64,000 nt of DNA from positions 86,107 to 150,106 of the forward strand of contig NZ_JARWAC010000013.1 of NCBI RefSeq assembly GCF_029846175.1, written 5' to 3'. A model generated the notes under the pieces. It ran no database searches and was not told the DNA's origin. It was given only the letters and a program-made list of their open reading frames with translations. Of the stretch, positions 47,663 to 56,438 are shown piece after piece. Positions within the stretch are counted from its first letter, which is position 1. The number at the start of each line of letters is the position of its first letter. Origin of the DNA: Sphaerisporangium sp. TRM90804. GTDB taxonomy: Bacteria; Actinomycetota; Actinomycetes; Streptosporangiales; Streptosporangiaceae. Both the position numbers and the translations under genes were made by a program.

Positions 47663-48264
47663 TCCGCGTGCTGCTGGCGGACGACCAGCACCTTGTCAGG
47701 CAGGCGATGGCGGCCCTGCTCAGCTTCGAGGACGACATCGAGGTGGTCGGCGAGGTCGACCGCGGCGACCGCGTGCTCGCCGAGGTGGCCCGCCACCGGC
47801 CCGACGTCGTGCTGCTGGACATCGAGATGCCCGGCCGCGACGGCCTGGCCGTCGCCGGCGACATCCGCGACGCGGGCCACGCGGCGCGGGTCGTCATCGT
47901 GACCACGTTCGGCCGTCCCGGCTACCTGCGGCGCGCCATCGAGTCCGGGGCCGCGGGCTTCGTCGTCAAGGACGCGCGCGCCGAGGAGCTGGCCGACGCC
48001 ATCAGGAGGGTCAGCGCCGGCCAGCGTGTGGTGGACCCCAAGCTCGCCGCGGCCAGCCTGTCGGCGGGCGCCAGCCCGCTCACCAGCCGCGAGTGCGACG
48101 TGCTGCGCGCCGCCGCCGACGGGGCGTCGATCGCCGAGATCGCCGGGACGCTCTTCCTGTCGGAGGGCACCGTGCGCAACTACCTGTCCGGCGCCATCGG
48201 CAAGCTGGGCGCCCGCAACCGCGCAGAGGCGGTCCGCGTCGCCGACAGCAGAGGCTGGCTGTAA
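47659..48264 (+). CDS. NarL/FixJ-family response regulator
   Basis: 201 residues. Receiver domain 1-120 with acidic pocket LLADDQ, phospho-Asp in VVLLDIEMPG and Lys in VVKDARA; linker; LuxR-type helix-turn-helix 138-195 (LTSRECDVLRAAADGASIAEIA...VRNYLSGAIGKLGARNRAEAVR). GTG overlaps the kinase stop with GGAGGA 6 bases upstream. Partner of the kinase. Target genes unknown; it stands next to the cluster but is not obviously part of it. Confidence 0.95.
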   Translation: MIRVLLADDQHLVRQAMAALLSFEDDIEVVGEVDRGDRVLAEVARHRPDVVLLDIEMPGRDGLAVAGDIRDAGHAARVVIVTTFGRPGYLRRAIESGAAGFVVKDARAEELADAIRRVSAGQRVVDPKLAAASLSAGASPLTSRECDVLRAAADGASIAEIAGTLFLSEGTVRNYLSGAIGKLGARNRAEAVRVADSRGWL

Positions 48265-48382
48265 CCGCCCCCGACCGGCGACGCCCCGCGCCCCGGGTGC
48301 CGGGACGGCGGTCACCGGCGGGGGAGCGGGGCGCGGCCCTCGTCCTCCGGCGTCGCCGCCGCCCCGGGTGCGGGACGGCGGG

Positions 48383-48808
48383 TCAGCGGTAGTAGCCGTC
48401 CAGGGGGACACGGGCCTCGTCGAACAGGGCGGGGCCCTCCTGCGGCACGTTGGGCCACTCCCTGCCCGGGGCGAGGACGGCGAACTGCTCGACGGAGATC
48501 GCGTACACGACGCGGCCGAGGCCGGAGCGCTCGATGGCGCCGGCGCACATGCGGCACGGCTGGCAGCTCGTGTACATGGTGGTGCCCGCGGCGGTGCCGG
48601 GGTCCAGCTCGCGGGCCGCCCACCGGGCCAGTTTCAGCTCCGGATGGGCGCTGATGTCGCGGTCGCCGAGCACGGTGTTGTGGTCCTCGGCGAGCACGGT
48701 GCCGTCCGGGCCCACCAGCAGCGATCCGAACGGAGCCTCCCCGGAGGCCCGCGCCTCGGCGGCGAGCGCGACGGCCCTGCGCAGATGTCGTTCGTCGTCC
48801 TCGGTCAC
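48383..48808 (-). CDS. Nucleoside deaminase family protein
   Basis: 141 residues of the cytidine/guanine deaminase fold. Zinc motif SAHPELKLARWA (H-P-E rather than H-A-E) and TSCQPCRMCAGAI (P-C-x2-C). Probably a small-molecule or guanine-type deaminase; substrate unknown. GTG overlaps the stop of the upstream oxidoreductase gene (GTGA). The region behind it, 48265-48382, contains an approximate direct repeat (48289 and 48361) and no gene. Confidence 0.85.
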   Translation of the reverse strand: MTEDDERHLRRAVALAAEARASGEAPFGSLLVGPDGTVLAEDHNTVLGDRDISAHPELKLARWAARELDPGTAAGTTMYTSCQPCRMCAGAIERSGLGRVVYAISVEQFAVLAPGREWPNVPQEGPALFDEARVPLDGYYR

Positions 48809-49671
48809 GTCGACTCCGTTCGTCGGGATCGGTTGTCGTCCTGGAGGGCGGCCACGGCCGCGAGCGCCTGCCACGCCACCCGCGGGTGGCGGGTCTCGTC
48901 CGGGTCGCCGTTGAAAGGGTCGAGCACGACGTTCTCGGCGCCCAGGAGGCGGAGCTCGTCGAGATCGCCCGCCACCTGGTCGATCGTGCCCTCTCCGGCG
49001 AGCCGCTCCGGCCCGGTGACCGGTGACTCGGTGAGCCGCAGGGCGATGCGGGGGGCCAGGGCGGGCACCGGGCGTCCCCGCCGGTCGGCGATCTCCCTCA
49101 TCCGTCCCAGGGTGGCCCGCAACGCGGCGGGGGTGAGCCGCAGCGGATGCCACGCGTCGCCCAGCTCCACCGCCCGGCGCAGACCGGCGTCGCTGTGCCC
49201 GCCGACCCAGATCGGGATCGGGCCGGCCCGGTAGTCCTTCTCGTCGGCCCAGGCGGCGCGCACCGCCCGCAGGTACTCGTCGGTCAGCGCCCCGCGCCGC
49301 TCGAAGGGGACCCCGAGCGCGGCGAACTCTTGCCGCGCCCAGCCGACGCCGACGCCGAGGACCAGACGCTCCCCGCTGAGCCGGTTCAGGTTGGCGGCCA
49401 TGCGGGCGATCAGCAGCGGGTGCCGGTACGGCACGATGAGCACGGTGGTCCCGAGCCGGACCCGGCTGGTCACGCCGGCCAGCCACGACAGAGCCGTGAA
49501 CGGCTCGTAGAACGGCGCCGGGTACTGCTCGGCGACGTCGGGCGTCACCGCCACGTGGTCGGAGACCATCAGCAGGTCGAACCCGAGACCCTCCACCGTC
49601 TGCGCCCAGGCGCGCAGCATGCCGGGATCGGTGCCGGGCCCGAAGTTCGGGACGTTCACCCCAAGATTCAC
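48805..49671 (-). CDS. LLM-class F420-dependent oxidoreductase
   Basis: 288 residues, luciferase-like (beta/alpha)8 fold: MNLGVNVPNFG, EGLGFDLLMVSDHVA, RVRLGTTVLIVPYRHPLLIARMAANLNRLSGERLVLGVGVGWARQEF in shorter blocks, and GGHSDAGLRRAVELGDAWHP. Such enzymes use reduced F420 or FMN. GTG is at the window of GGGGGA, so the exact start is uncertain (a second GTG 12 bases on is possible). Coupled to the deaminase gene. Confidence 0.88.
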   Translation of the reverse strand: MNLGVNVPNFGPGTDPGMLRAWAQTVEGLGFDLLMVSDHVAVTPDVAEQYPAPFYEPFTALSWLAGVTSRVRLGTTVLIVPYRHPLLIARMAANLNRLSGERLVLGVGVGWARQEFAALGVPFERRGALTDEYLRAVRAAWADEKDYRAGPIPIWVGGHSDAGLRRAVELGDAWHPLRLTPAALRATLGRMREIADRRGRPVPALAPRIALRLTESPVTGPERLAGEGTIDQVAGDLDELRLLGAENVVLDPFNGDPDETRHPRVAWQALAAVAALQDDNRSRRTEST

Positions 49672-49764
49672 TCCCCCAGGCTATCGATCAAGAGCCTCCC
49701 GGCTGAAGGGATTCTTCGCGGTGTATGGCGGGATGTGCCGGGGATGCGCTGGTATATCCGCCGG

Positions 49765-49956
49765 ATGACCGAGAGTCTCGACCCGACCGACTGGTCCATC
49801 CTGGGCGAGCTCCAGCGCGACGGCCGCCTGCTGAGGGTCGCCGCGACCTCGATGGGTCACCTCGAAGGTGTCGTCGACGAGCTGGCCCGGTTCGGCGGCA
49901 CCACGACCGACGTCGTCCACAGCCGGCCCCCGTGCCGCGGGCCCCGGGGCCCCTGA
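49765..49956 (+). pseudogene. Internally deleted AsnC/Lrp-type regulator remnant
   Basis: A 63-residue reading starts like an Lrp/AsnC protein (LDPTDWSILGELQRDGRL, the first HTH helix) and then continues LRVAATSMGHLEGVVDELARFG and TTTDVVHSRP, which matches the very end of the family's ligand-binding domain. The roughly 80 residues between are missing. It cannot make a functional regulator. It lies divergent from the LLM oxidoreductase gene, the usual position for such a regulator. Confidence 0.6.
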
Positions 49957-50189
49957 TCCCTTCCGGCGCGCGAGATCGCGGAAGGCGTTGATCGGGGCTT
50001 TCGGACCTCGCGCGAGGTCGTTCGTCACCGCCCTTCGCCCGTCTCGTCGAAATGGCCGGGTGCTTACCCGCCGTCGCGGCGAACGGCTTTTAACGACCGG
50101 CGCAAAGCTCATCATTCACGTGAAAACAGTGAGCTTGTGGAAACAGCGCGAGCCGCTTACGGCGTGCCGGGCGGCCGGGCCGGGTGGCG

Positions 50190-50228
50190 CTTTACCGGGC
50201 GCTCCGGCGTCATGACGGGCCGGTAAAG
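50190..50228. other. Inverted repeat in a 324-bp gap
   Basis: CTTTACCGG (50190-50198) and CCGGTAAAG (50220-50228), 21-bp spacer, downstream of the minus-strand MFS gene; it may act as its terminator. The gap 49957-50280 also has a perfect TTCACGTGAA at 50115-50124 (approximate) and no gene. Confidence 0.4.
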
Positions 50229-50280
50229 GACGCGGGTGAAGGCGCGTGAAGCGGCCCGGCGGACGGTGCGGGCGGGCGGC

Positions 50281-51612
50281 TCAGGTGGACGGCATGGCCT
50301 CGCGGGCGGGGTCGGCCTCTGCCCGGGGGACGACGCGCCGGCGGACGGCGAGGCCCAGGGCGACCACCAGCAGGCCGAAGACGCCCGACACCACGAACGG
50401 CCCGGCCGGCCGCCACGCGTCGTACAGGACGCCGCCCAGCGCGGACACGATCATGATGCCCGCGGCGCCGCACAGCGTGTGCACGCCGAACGCCGACCCG
50501 CGCACCTCGGCGGGCACCTGCTGGGCCAGCAGGGGGCCGGCGGTCGTGATGCCCGCGATCTCGCCCACGCCGATCAGGACGGCGACCACGATCATGCCCG
50601 TGCCGAGCGGGTCGGAGACGAGCAGCGTCGACAGGTACGCGGCCGCGGCGACGGCCTGGGCGATGATCACGAGGTTCTGGCGCGGCATCCGGTCGCCCAG
50701 CCAGCCGAACACCGGCGCGCACACCAGCGCGACCGTCTGCGAGATAGCCACCACCGAACCCGCCCTGGCCAGGGCCTCCGCGCTGGACATCCCGCGCTCG
50801 CTCGTGGCGTAGTCCACGATCCACAAGGTCATGAAGCCGACGACCACCGCGAGGTCGGCGCGTGCCACGAACGACGCCGCGTACGACAGCGCCACTCCGG
50901 GGTCGCGCGCGAGCACGACGCCCTCGCGCACCAGTCGGGGGAGCGGGACGCGCTCGTGCGTCCCGGCGACGGACGCGCGCGAGAGCGTCAGCCACAGCAC
51001 CAGCGCGAGGACCAGGATCCCCCCGGCGATCAGCAGGAACGCCAGCCGCGTCGCCGCGACCGGCTCCAGGCCCTGCCTCTCCATGGTCTGCGGCAGCCGG
51101 GCCAGCAGCAGGACGGCGACCACCGCGCCCAGCCCGCCGAACACGCCGATCAGGCCGTAGGACTTGCCGCGGGAGCGGCTGCGCACGTAGTCGATCGCGA
51201 TCGTGGACAGCATGGCGTTGATCGCCGCGACACCCAGTCCGAACACCACCCGCAGCGCGACCAGCACGGCGGTGTCGCCGGCGAACGGGAACAGCGCGCA
51301 TCCGAGCGCGCACAGCACCAGCCCCGCGACCACGATGACGCGCCGGCCGAAGCGGTCGGCGAGCGCGCCGTACCAGGCCAGGCTGACGATCATCGCGAGC
51401 TCGGCGGAGAAGCCGAGCAGGCCCACGACCCTGCCCTGCGCGGACTCGGGCACGCCGAGAATGGTCGTCAGGATGTGCGGCTGTGTGGAAGGCAGAAAGG
51501 AGATCACCGCGGTTCCGGCGGTCGCCATCGTCAACAGCGCCCACATATTGCCTTTGGTGATGCCTTCGGCGAGCTGGGCGCCTAGTACGCGTCGCGGGGG
51601 GGCAGCGGCCAT
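50281..51612 (-). CDS. MFS transporter
   Basis: 443 residues with 12 predicted membrane segments. Signature WYGALADRFGRR in the loop after the second segment and DYVRSRSRGKSYGL, GWLGDRMPRQN in the corresponding C-terminal position, as in sugar or drug transporters of the MFS. ATG begins MAAAPPRRV. It stands alone, divergent from a methyltransferase gene at 112 bp distance. I cannot say whether it exports the cluster product; it is 4 kb outside the last pathway gene and has no SARP-type box. Confidence 0.9.
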   Translation of the reverse strand: MAAAPPRRVLGAQLAEGITKGNMWALLTMATAGTAVISFLPSTQPHILTTILGVPESAQGRVVGLLGFSAELAMIVSLAWYGALADRFGRRVIVVAGLVLCALGCALFPFAGDTAVLVALRVVFGLGVAAINAMLSTIAIDYVRSRSRGKSYGLIGVFGGLGAVVAVLLLARLPQTMERQGLEPVAATRLAFLLIAGGILVLALVLWLTLSRASVAGTHERVPLPRLVREGVVLARDPGVALSYAASFVARADLAVVVGFMTLWIVDYATSERGMSSAEALARAGSVVAISQTVALVCAPVFGWLGDRMPRQNLVIIAQAVAAAAYLSTLLVSDPLGTGMIVVAVLIGVGEIAGITTAGPLLAQQVPAEVRGSAFGVHTLCGAAGIMIVSALGGVLYDAWRPAGPFVVSGVFGLLVVALGLAVRRRVVPRAEADPAREAMPST

Positions 51613-51723
51613 GAGAAGATCATGGCACTGTCCGCGGCGACGTAAATGCTTTTTGGTGAGAGATACGAATTATCCTTACCTGCAGCTAAGATCGTATGTG
51701 TGGCGCCCTAGGAGAGGAGAGCG

Positions 51724-52530
51724 ATGAACCCCATCGCACTCGGTGGTGGCTTCGACCCTAATACTCCGAACGCGGCACGTATGTACGATTACTTCCTCGG
51801 CGGCAAGGACAACTTCCCGGCCGACCGGGCCGCCGCGGAACAGGTTCTTCGATTCGTTCCCGAGATCCCCATCGGCATCAGGGAGAACCGCGAGTTCCTC
51901 TGCCGGGCGGTGCGCTTCCTCTCCCAGCAGGGCATCCGCCAGTTCCTCGACATCGGCGCGGGCCTGCCGACACAGCGCAACGTGCACCAGGTGGCCGCCG
52001 AGCACGCCCCCGAGTCGCGCACGGTCTACGTCGACAACGACCCCCAGGTGCTCTCGCACGCCCGGGCCCTGCTGCAGGACAGCCCGCAGGTGCTCGTCGT
52101 GCGGGGCGACCTGCGCAGGCCGGACCGCATCCTGGAGGATCCCGACGTGCGGGCGCACCTGGACTTCGGTCAGCCGATCGCCGTGCTGCTCCTGGCCATC
52201 CTGCACTTCATCTCCGACGAGGACGACCCGGCCGGGATCGTCGCCCGGATCCGCCAAGAGCTGCCCCCGGGCAGCTACATGGCGATGTCCCACGTCACCG
52301 TCGACCAGCGCCCGCAGGCGGCGCCCGGGGTGCAGCAGGTGTACCAGAGCGCCTCGGCCCCGTTCATCGCGCGGATGTCCAGCGAGGTGCTCCCCCTGTT
52401 CGAGGGCCTGGACGTCGTCGAGCCGGGCGTCGTCGACCTGCACAGGTGGCGCCCCGAGCTGCCCGTCGTGGACCCCGCCCTGGAGCACGACAAGCCCTAC
52501 TTCCTGTGCGGAATCGGCCGGGTGGGCTGA
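51724..52530 (+). CDS. DUF574-type SAM-dependent methyltransferase
   Basis: 268 residues of the actinomycete-specific family PF04672-like: FDPNTPNAARMYDYFLGGKDNFPADR, FLCRAVRFLSQQGIRQFLDIGAGLPT, VYVDNDPQVLSHARALL, PIAVLLLAILHFI. Predicted Rossmann-fold methyltransferase of unknown target, usually present in many copies per genome. GGAGAG precedes the ATG. Convergent with a paralogue at 52544. Confidence 0.9.
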   Translation: MNPIALGGGFDPNTPNAARMYDYFLGGKDNFPADRAAAEQVLRFVPEIPIGIRENREFLCRAVRFLSQQGIRQFLDIGAGLPTQRNVHQVAAEHAPESRTVYVDNDPQVLSHARALLQDSPQVLVVRGDLRRPDRILEDPDVRAHLDFGQPIAVLLLAILHFISDEDDPAGIVARIRQELPPGSYMAMSHVTVDQRPQAAPGVQQVYQSASAPFIARMSSEVLPLFEGLDVVEPGVVDLHRWRPELPVVDPALEHDKPYFLCGIGRVG

Positions 52531-52543
52531 GGCGCCCCCGCCG

Positions 52544-53356
52544 TCAGGGCTTGCGGCCGACGCCGCAGATCGCGTCGACCTGCCGGCTGCCGTCCCCGAT
52601 CTCGATGACGTCGGGCCGCCACGTCGTGGTGGTGACCACGCCCGGCTCCACCAGCTCCAGGCCCTCGAAGTAGGCGGCGATCCGCTCGGGGGCGCGCAGG
52701 TGGTAGGAGCTGGCGGAGTTGGCGTTGTAGACGGCGATGGCCTGGTTGAGGCTGTCGCTGGTGTCGGTGCCGTCGCTGAGCGCCAGGTAGCTGCCGGACG
52801 GCAACGCGTCCATCAGGCGGCGCACGATCGCCCAGGGGTCGTCCTCGTCGGACACCTGCCCGGTGATCCCCAGCATCATGAGCGCCACGGGCTCGTCGAA
52901 GTTCAGCGTGTGTGCCGCGCCCTCGATGATCCGGTCGGGGTGGCGCACGTCCTCCTCGATGTAGTCGGTGACGCCGGGCGGGACGCTGGTGAGCAGCGCC
53001 TGGGCGTGCACCAGCACGAGGGGGTCGTTGTCGACGTACACGATGCGCGACTCCGGGGCCACCCGCTGGGCGACCTCGTGGGTGTTGTCGGCGGTCGGCA
53101 GGCCCGTGCCGACGTCGAGGAACTGCCGGATGCCCGCCTCGCCGGCCAGGAAGCGGACCGCGCGCGCGAGGAAGTAACGCTGCAGGCGGGCCAGGCGCGC
53201 GATGTCGGGGAACATCCGCACGATCAGCTCCCCGGCCTCACGGTCGGCGGGGTAGTTGTCCTTGCCGCCGAGCAGGTGGTTCCACACCCGGGCCGAGTGG
53301 GCGACGCTGGTGTCGATGCGGGGCGCGGGCCCGGCGCCCGGGGTGGGCTCTGTCAT
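52544..53356 (-). CDS. DUF574-type SAM-dependent methyltransferase (paralogue)
   Basis: 270 residues of the same family as the convergent gene at 51724: RVWNHLLGGKDNYPADREAG, YFLARAVRFLAGEAGIRQFLDVGTGLPT, VYVDNDPLVLVHAQALL, PVALMMLGITGQV. The two ends are 13 bp apart, facing each other. ATG chosen by the start of the conserved region. Target unknown. The 53357-53577 gap behind it shows nothing clear. Confidence 0.9.
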   Translation of the reverse strand: MTEPTPGAGPAPRIDTSVAHSARVWNHLLGGKDNYPADREAGELIVRMFPDIARLARLQRYFLARAVRFLAGEAGIRQFLDVGTGLPTADNTHEVAQRVAPESRIVYVDNDPLVLVHAQALLTSVPPGVTDYIEEDVRHPDRIIEGAAHTLNFDEPVALMMLGITGQVSDEDDPWAIVRRLMDALPSGSYLALSDGTDTSDSLNQAIAVYNANSASSYHLRAPERIAAYFEGLELVEPGVVTTTTWRPDVIEIGDGSRQVDAICGVGRKP

Positions 53357-53577
53357 GGTGCACGTCTCCGGTTCGGCGCGGCGGATCCTGGCTGGCTTCG
53401 GTCAGCGTAGCGTCTAACGCCGCTCAAGATCGGCCTATGTCGCCGGATCCGACACCCGGGAAACGCCTCCCGCTACCCCAAAGCATCACCAATCCCATCT
53501 TTGTATGAGATCAGAAGACTTGGACCGTTCTAAACTGCCGGTGATCCACACTCCGGGCGCGCGGGAGAGGGGGAGCG

Positions 53578-53928
53578 GTGGAAGACCTGCTGAGGCTGCT
53601 GGGGCTGGTGCGCAGGGTCCGCCACGAGGAGCTGAGGGCCGAGCTGGACCACTCGTGGGCGAAGGTCGCCGAAGCCCGCGCCGAGGCCGCGCGCTCCCGC
53701 GCGGAGGCCGAGAAGGCCTATGTCGAGTCCGAGCAGGCCCGCGCGGAGGCCGACCGGGCCCGGGCCGAGCTGGATCAGGCCCGCGCGGAGGCGGCACGGG
53801 CCCGCGCGGACGCCGACCGGGCGCGCGCCGCGGCCGCACAGGCGCGGGCGGAGGCGGCCCGGGCGAGGAACGCGGCCGACAGGGGCTGCCCCAAGGGTGA
53901 GAAGGCGTTCACCGAGGCCGGCCGCTGA
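53578..53928 (+). CDS. Coiled-coil protein with seven-residue Ala/Arg/Glu repeats
   Basis: 116 residues. A short N-terminal part (MEDLLRLLGLVRRVRHEELRA in two pieces) leads into residues 35-100, made of imperfect RAEAxxA heptads such as ARAEADRARAELDQARAEAA, predicted to form a long helix or coiled coil. GTG preceded by GGGGGAG. Likely a structural or scaffold protein; no family recognised. Low complexity, but the codon bias is typical of coding DNA. Confidence 0.55.
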   Translation: MEDLLRLLGLVRRVRHEELRAELDHSWAKVAEARAEAARSRAEAEKAYVESEQARAEADRARAELDQARAEAARARADADRARAAAAQARAEAARARNAADRGCPKGEKAFTEAGR

Positions 53929-54010
53929 GGCCGGCGGCCCCGGCCGACCGGGCGGCGCCGCACATGCGAAACCCCAGGCCGACACGGGGTCTGACCTGGG
54001 GATGAGGGGT

Positions 54011-54081
54011 GGGCGATACTGGGATTGAACCAGTGGCCTCTACCGTGTCAAGGTAGCGCTCTCCCACTGAGCTAATCGCCC
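54011..54081 (-). tRNA. tRNA-Val (GAC)
   Basis: Cloverleaf on the minus strand: acceptor GGGCGAT/ATCGCCC, D arm TTAGCTCAGTGGG, anticodon stem CTACC/GGTAG with loop TTGACAC (anticodon GAC), T arm CTGGTTCAATCCCAG. CCA is not encoded. Confidence 0.95.
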
Positions 54082-54103
54082 TTGCTACTGCGTTCCGTGC
54101 CGA

Positions 54104-54173
54104 GGTGGAGACGGGATTTGAACCCGTGTACGCGGCTTTGCAGGCCGCTGCCTCGCCTCTCGGCCACTCCACC
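54104..54173 (-). tRNA. tRNA-Cys (GCA)
   Basis: Acceptor GGTGGAG/CTCCACC, anticodon stem GCGGC/GCCGC with loop CTGCAAA (anticodon GCA), T arm CGGGTTCAAATCCCG. 22 bp from tRNA-Val. Confidence 0.95.
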
Positions 54174-54204
54174 AGGCGAGGCCGTCGCGTACAGACCTCT
54201 CCGA

Positions 54205-54276
54205 GCGGACGACGGGATTCGAACCCGCGACCCTCACCTTGGCAAGGTGATGCTCTACCAGCTGAGCCACGTCCGC
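54205..54276 (-). tRNA. tRNA-Gly (GCC)
   Basis: Acceptor GCGGACG/CGTCCGC, D arm GGCTCAGCTGGTAGAGC, anticodon stem TCACC/GGTGA with loop TTGCCAA (anticodon GCC), T arm CGGGTTCGAATCCCG. Likely first in a Gly-Cys-Val transcript on the minus strand. Confidence 0.95.
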
Positions 54277-54424
54277 GTGCCGTCGCGGGGCGGTGAGGCG
54301 CCCGCGGGGACGAGACGGAACTCTAGCGGGTTTTCCCGTGCCTGCCTAACCGGACGGGGGATCCGTCGCCGGTCGTGAGGCGGCCGCACCGGGCGCCGGG
54401 GCGGGGCGGCCGCCCCGCGCGGAG

Positions 54425-55081
54425 TCACCCGGCGGTGCTGCCCCGGAAGGTGCGGGCCACGCTGCGCTCGACCGCGGGCAGCGTCAGGAAGATCTCCAGG
54501 ATGCGGGTGAGCCGGTGCACCTCGATGCGGTGGAACGGCGGGCCGTCCGCCCGGGCCAGCATGAACGTCATCGCCAGCGGCGGCAGCGGGGCGGCGATCA
54601 GGTGCACGCCGCCCTCCATCGAAGACGCCTCGGGACGGGGCGGGGTGACGGGCGGGAAGGTGATCTCCTTGGGCGCGCGCCAGCTGGAGTGGACCAGCGC
54701 CCGGGGCGCCCGCTCGGTGGCGGCGGCGGCCCAGTCGGCGCTGAACAGCACCGGGACGGAGTCGATCAGCGTGGCCAGGGCGCGGTCGCCGGCCGTGGTG
54801 ATGTACTTGAGGATCTCCAGCTCCGGGTAGGTGCCCGCCGCCTCGCGGGTGCCCCACACCCCTTCCACCACGACCTCGGGAACGCTCTCGATGCTCCGCA
54901 CGAGGTTCTCGCGGGGCGCCAGATCGGGCCAGTACACGGTGAAGTCGTCCACGGCCCGGCCGTCGCCGCGTTCGAGCACGACGAGCTGCGTGATGTCGGC
55001 GCCCGCGATGCCCAGCACACGCGTCACCTGGCCGAGCGACCCAGGCCGGTCGGGAAGCGAGATACGCAGGCGCAAGAGCAT
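54425..55081 (-). CDS. ACT-domain protein
   Basis: 218 residues. N-terminal ACT domain (1-75): LLRLRISLPDRPGSLGQVTRVLGIAGADITQLVVLE in shorter blocks, the classic regulatory fold; the remaining 140 residues are of unknown fold and carry no catalytic motif I know. GGAGG upstream supports the ATG. Conserved in actinomycetes near tRNA genes in my recollection; role unknown, probably small-molecule sensing. Confidence 0.75.
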   Translation of the reverse strand: MLLRLRISLPDRPGSLGQVTRVLGIAGADITQLVVLERGDGRAVDDFTVYWPDLAPRENLVRSIESVPEVVVEGVWGTREAAGTYPELEILKYITTAGDRALATLIDSVPVLFSADWAAAATERAPRALVHSSWRAPKEITFPPVTPPRPEASSMEGGVHLIAAPLPPLAMTFMLARADGPPFHRIEVHRLTRILEIFLTLPAVERSVARTFRGSTAG

Positions 55082-55309
55082 CCCAGCCTCCGATGTGACG
55101 TACGTCGACCCCGCCAACCAGATTAGCTGGCCGCCCCGGCCCGGGGCCAAGCGGCGGGCGGATGGCCTGACCAGCGGCTATCGCGCCCCGGCGCGACGGG
55201 CCGGGGACGGCGACCGCGCGGCGTCCGGCCCCCGCCGGCCCGGCGGCACCCCCGGGCGGGGGCGGAAGGCGGTTCACGCCCCCTGCGGCGGGTCGGGTAG
55301 AAAGGGCGG

Positions 55310-56422
55310 GTGAAGATAGGCGCGATCGAGGTGTGGCCGCCCGTGGTGCTCGCGCCGATGGCGGGCGTCACCAACGCGCCCTTCCGGGCCCTGTGCCGCG
55401 AGCAGGGCGGCGGCCTCTACGTCTCCGAGATGATCACCACGCGCGCGCTGGTCGAGCGGAACGCCAAGACCTTCGCGATGATGCGGTTCGCGCCGGGGGA
55501 GTCGCCCCGGAGCGTCCAGCTCTACGGCGTCGATCCCGAGACCGTCGGCAGGGCCGTCCGCGTCGTCGCCGACGAGGGGCTGGCCGACCACGTCGACCTC
55601 AACTTCGGCTGCCCGGTGCCCAAGGTGACCCGCAGGGGCGGCGGCTCGGCGCTGCCGTACAAGCGCGACCTGCTGCGGCGCATCCTGCGCGCCGCGGTGG
55701 CGGGCGCCGGCGCCCTGCCGGTGACGATGAAGATGCGCAAGGGCATCGACGACGACCACCTCACCTACCTCGACGCCGGCCGCATCGCCGTGGAGGAGGG
55801 GCTGAGCGCGGTGGCGCTGCACGCCCGCACGGCGGTGCAGCACTACGGCGGCACGGCCGACTGGGACTCCATCGCCCGCCTGAAGGACGCCGTCCCGGAG
55901 ATCCCCGTGCTGGGCAACGGCGACATCTGGAGCGCGGACGACGCCCTGCGGATGATGCGGCGCACCGGCTGCGACGGCGTGGTGGTCGGGCGGGGCTGCC
56001 TCGGCCGCCCTTGGCTGTTCCGCGACCTCGACAACGCCTTCCACGGGGTCGCCGCCCGCGCCCGGCCCTCGCTCGGCGAGGTCGGCGCGACCATGCTGCG
56101 CCACGCCCGCATGCTGGCCGAGACCTTCGGCAGCGAGACCCACGGCGTCCTCGACTTCCGCAAGCACGTCGGCTGGTATCTCAAGGGCTTCACCGTCGGC
56201 GCCGAGCTGCGCCGCGACCTCGCCACGTCGGGGTCGCTCGCCGAGCTGGCCGAGCGCCTCGACCGCCTTCCCGGCGACCAGCCGTGGCCCGGCGAGGCGG
56301 CCGACGGCCCGCGCGGCAAGGCCGGCGCCCGCGAGCGCGTCCACCTGCCCGAGGGCTGGCTCGACGACCCCTACGACGGCGCCGTGCCCGTGGGCGCCGA
56401 GCTCGACTCCTCGGGGGGCTGA
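55310..56422 (+). CDS. dusB: tRNA-dihydrouridine synthase
   Basis: 370 residues, FMN-dependent TIM-barrel: LAPMAGVTNAPFR at the N-terminus, QLYGVDPETVG, HVDLNFGCPVPKVTRRGGGSALP with the catalytic Cys, MKMRKGID, LHARTAVQHYGG, GNGDIWS and GVVVGRGCLGRPWLF. It reduces uridine in tRNA D-loops. Length matches DusB-like enzymes. GTG start with AAAGGG upstream. Its position near tRNA genes is coincidental or typical for the region. Confidence 0.94.
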   Translation: MKIGAIEVWPPVVLAPMAGVTNAPFRALCREQGGGLYVSEMITTRALVERNAKTFAMMRFAPGESPRSVQLYGVDPETVGRAVRVVADEGLADHVDLNFGCPVPKVTRRGGGSALPYKRDLLRRILRAAVAGAGALPVTMKMRKGIDDDHLTYLDAGRIAVEEGLSAVALHARTAVQHYGGTADWDSIARLKDAVPEIPVLGNGDIWSADDALRMMRRTGCDGVVVGRGCLGRPWLFRDLDNAFHGVAARARPSLGEVGATMLRHARMLAETFGSETHGVLDFRKHVGWYLKGFTVGAELRRDLATSGSLAELAERLDRLPGDQPWPGEAADGPRGKAGARERVHLPEGWLDDPYDGAVPVGAELDSSGG

Positions 56423-56438
56423 AGCCCCGGCGACCGCG

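Noticed and set aside
50281..51612. Exporter of the cluster product
   Set aside because: It lies beyond the two-component system, has no SARP-type box and no link other than distance.
54011..54276. tRNA genes as an integration site for a mobile element
   Set aside because: No integrase, no duplicated tRNA end and no change in gene character were seen around them.
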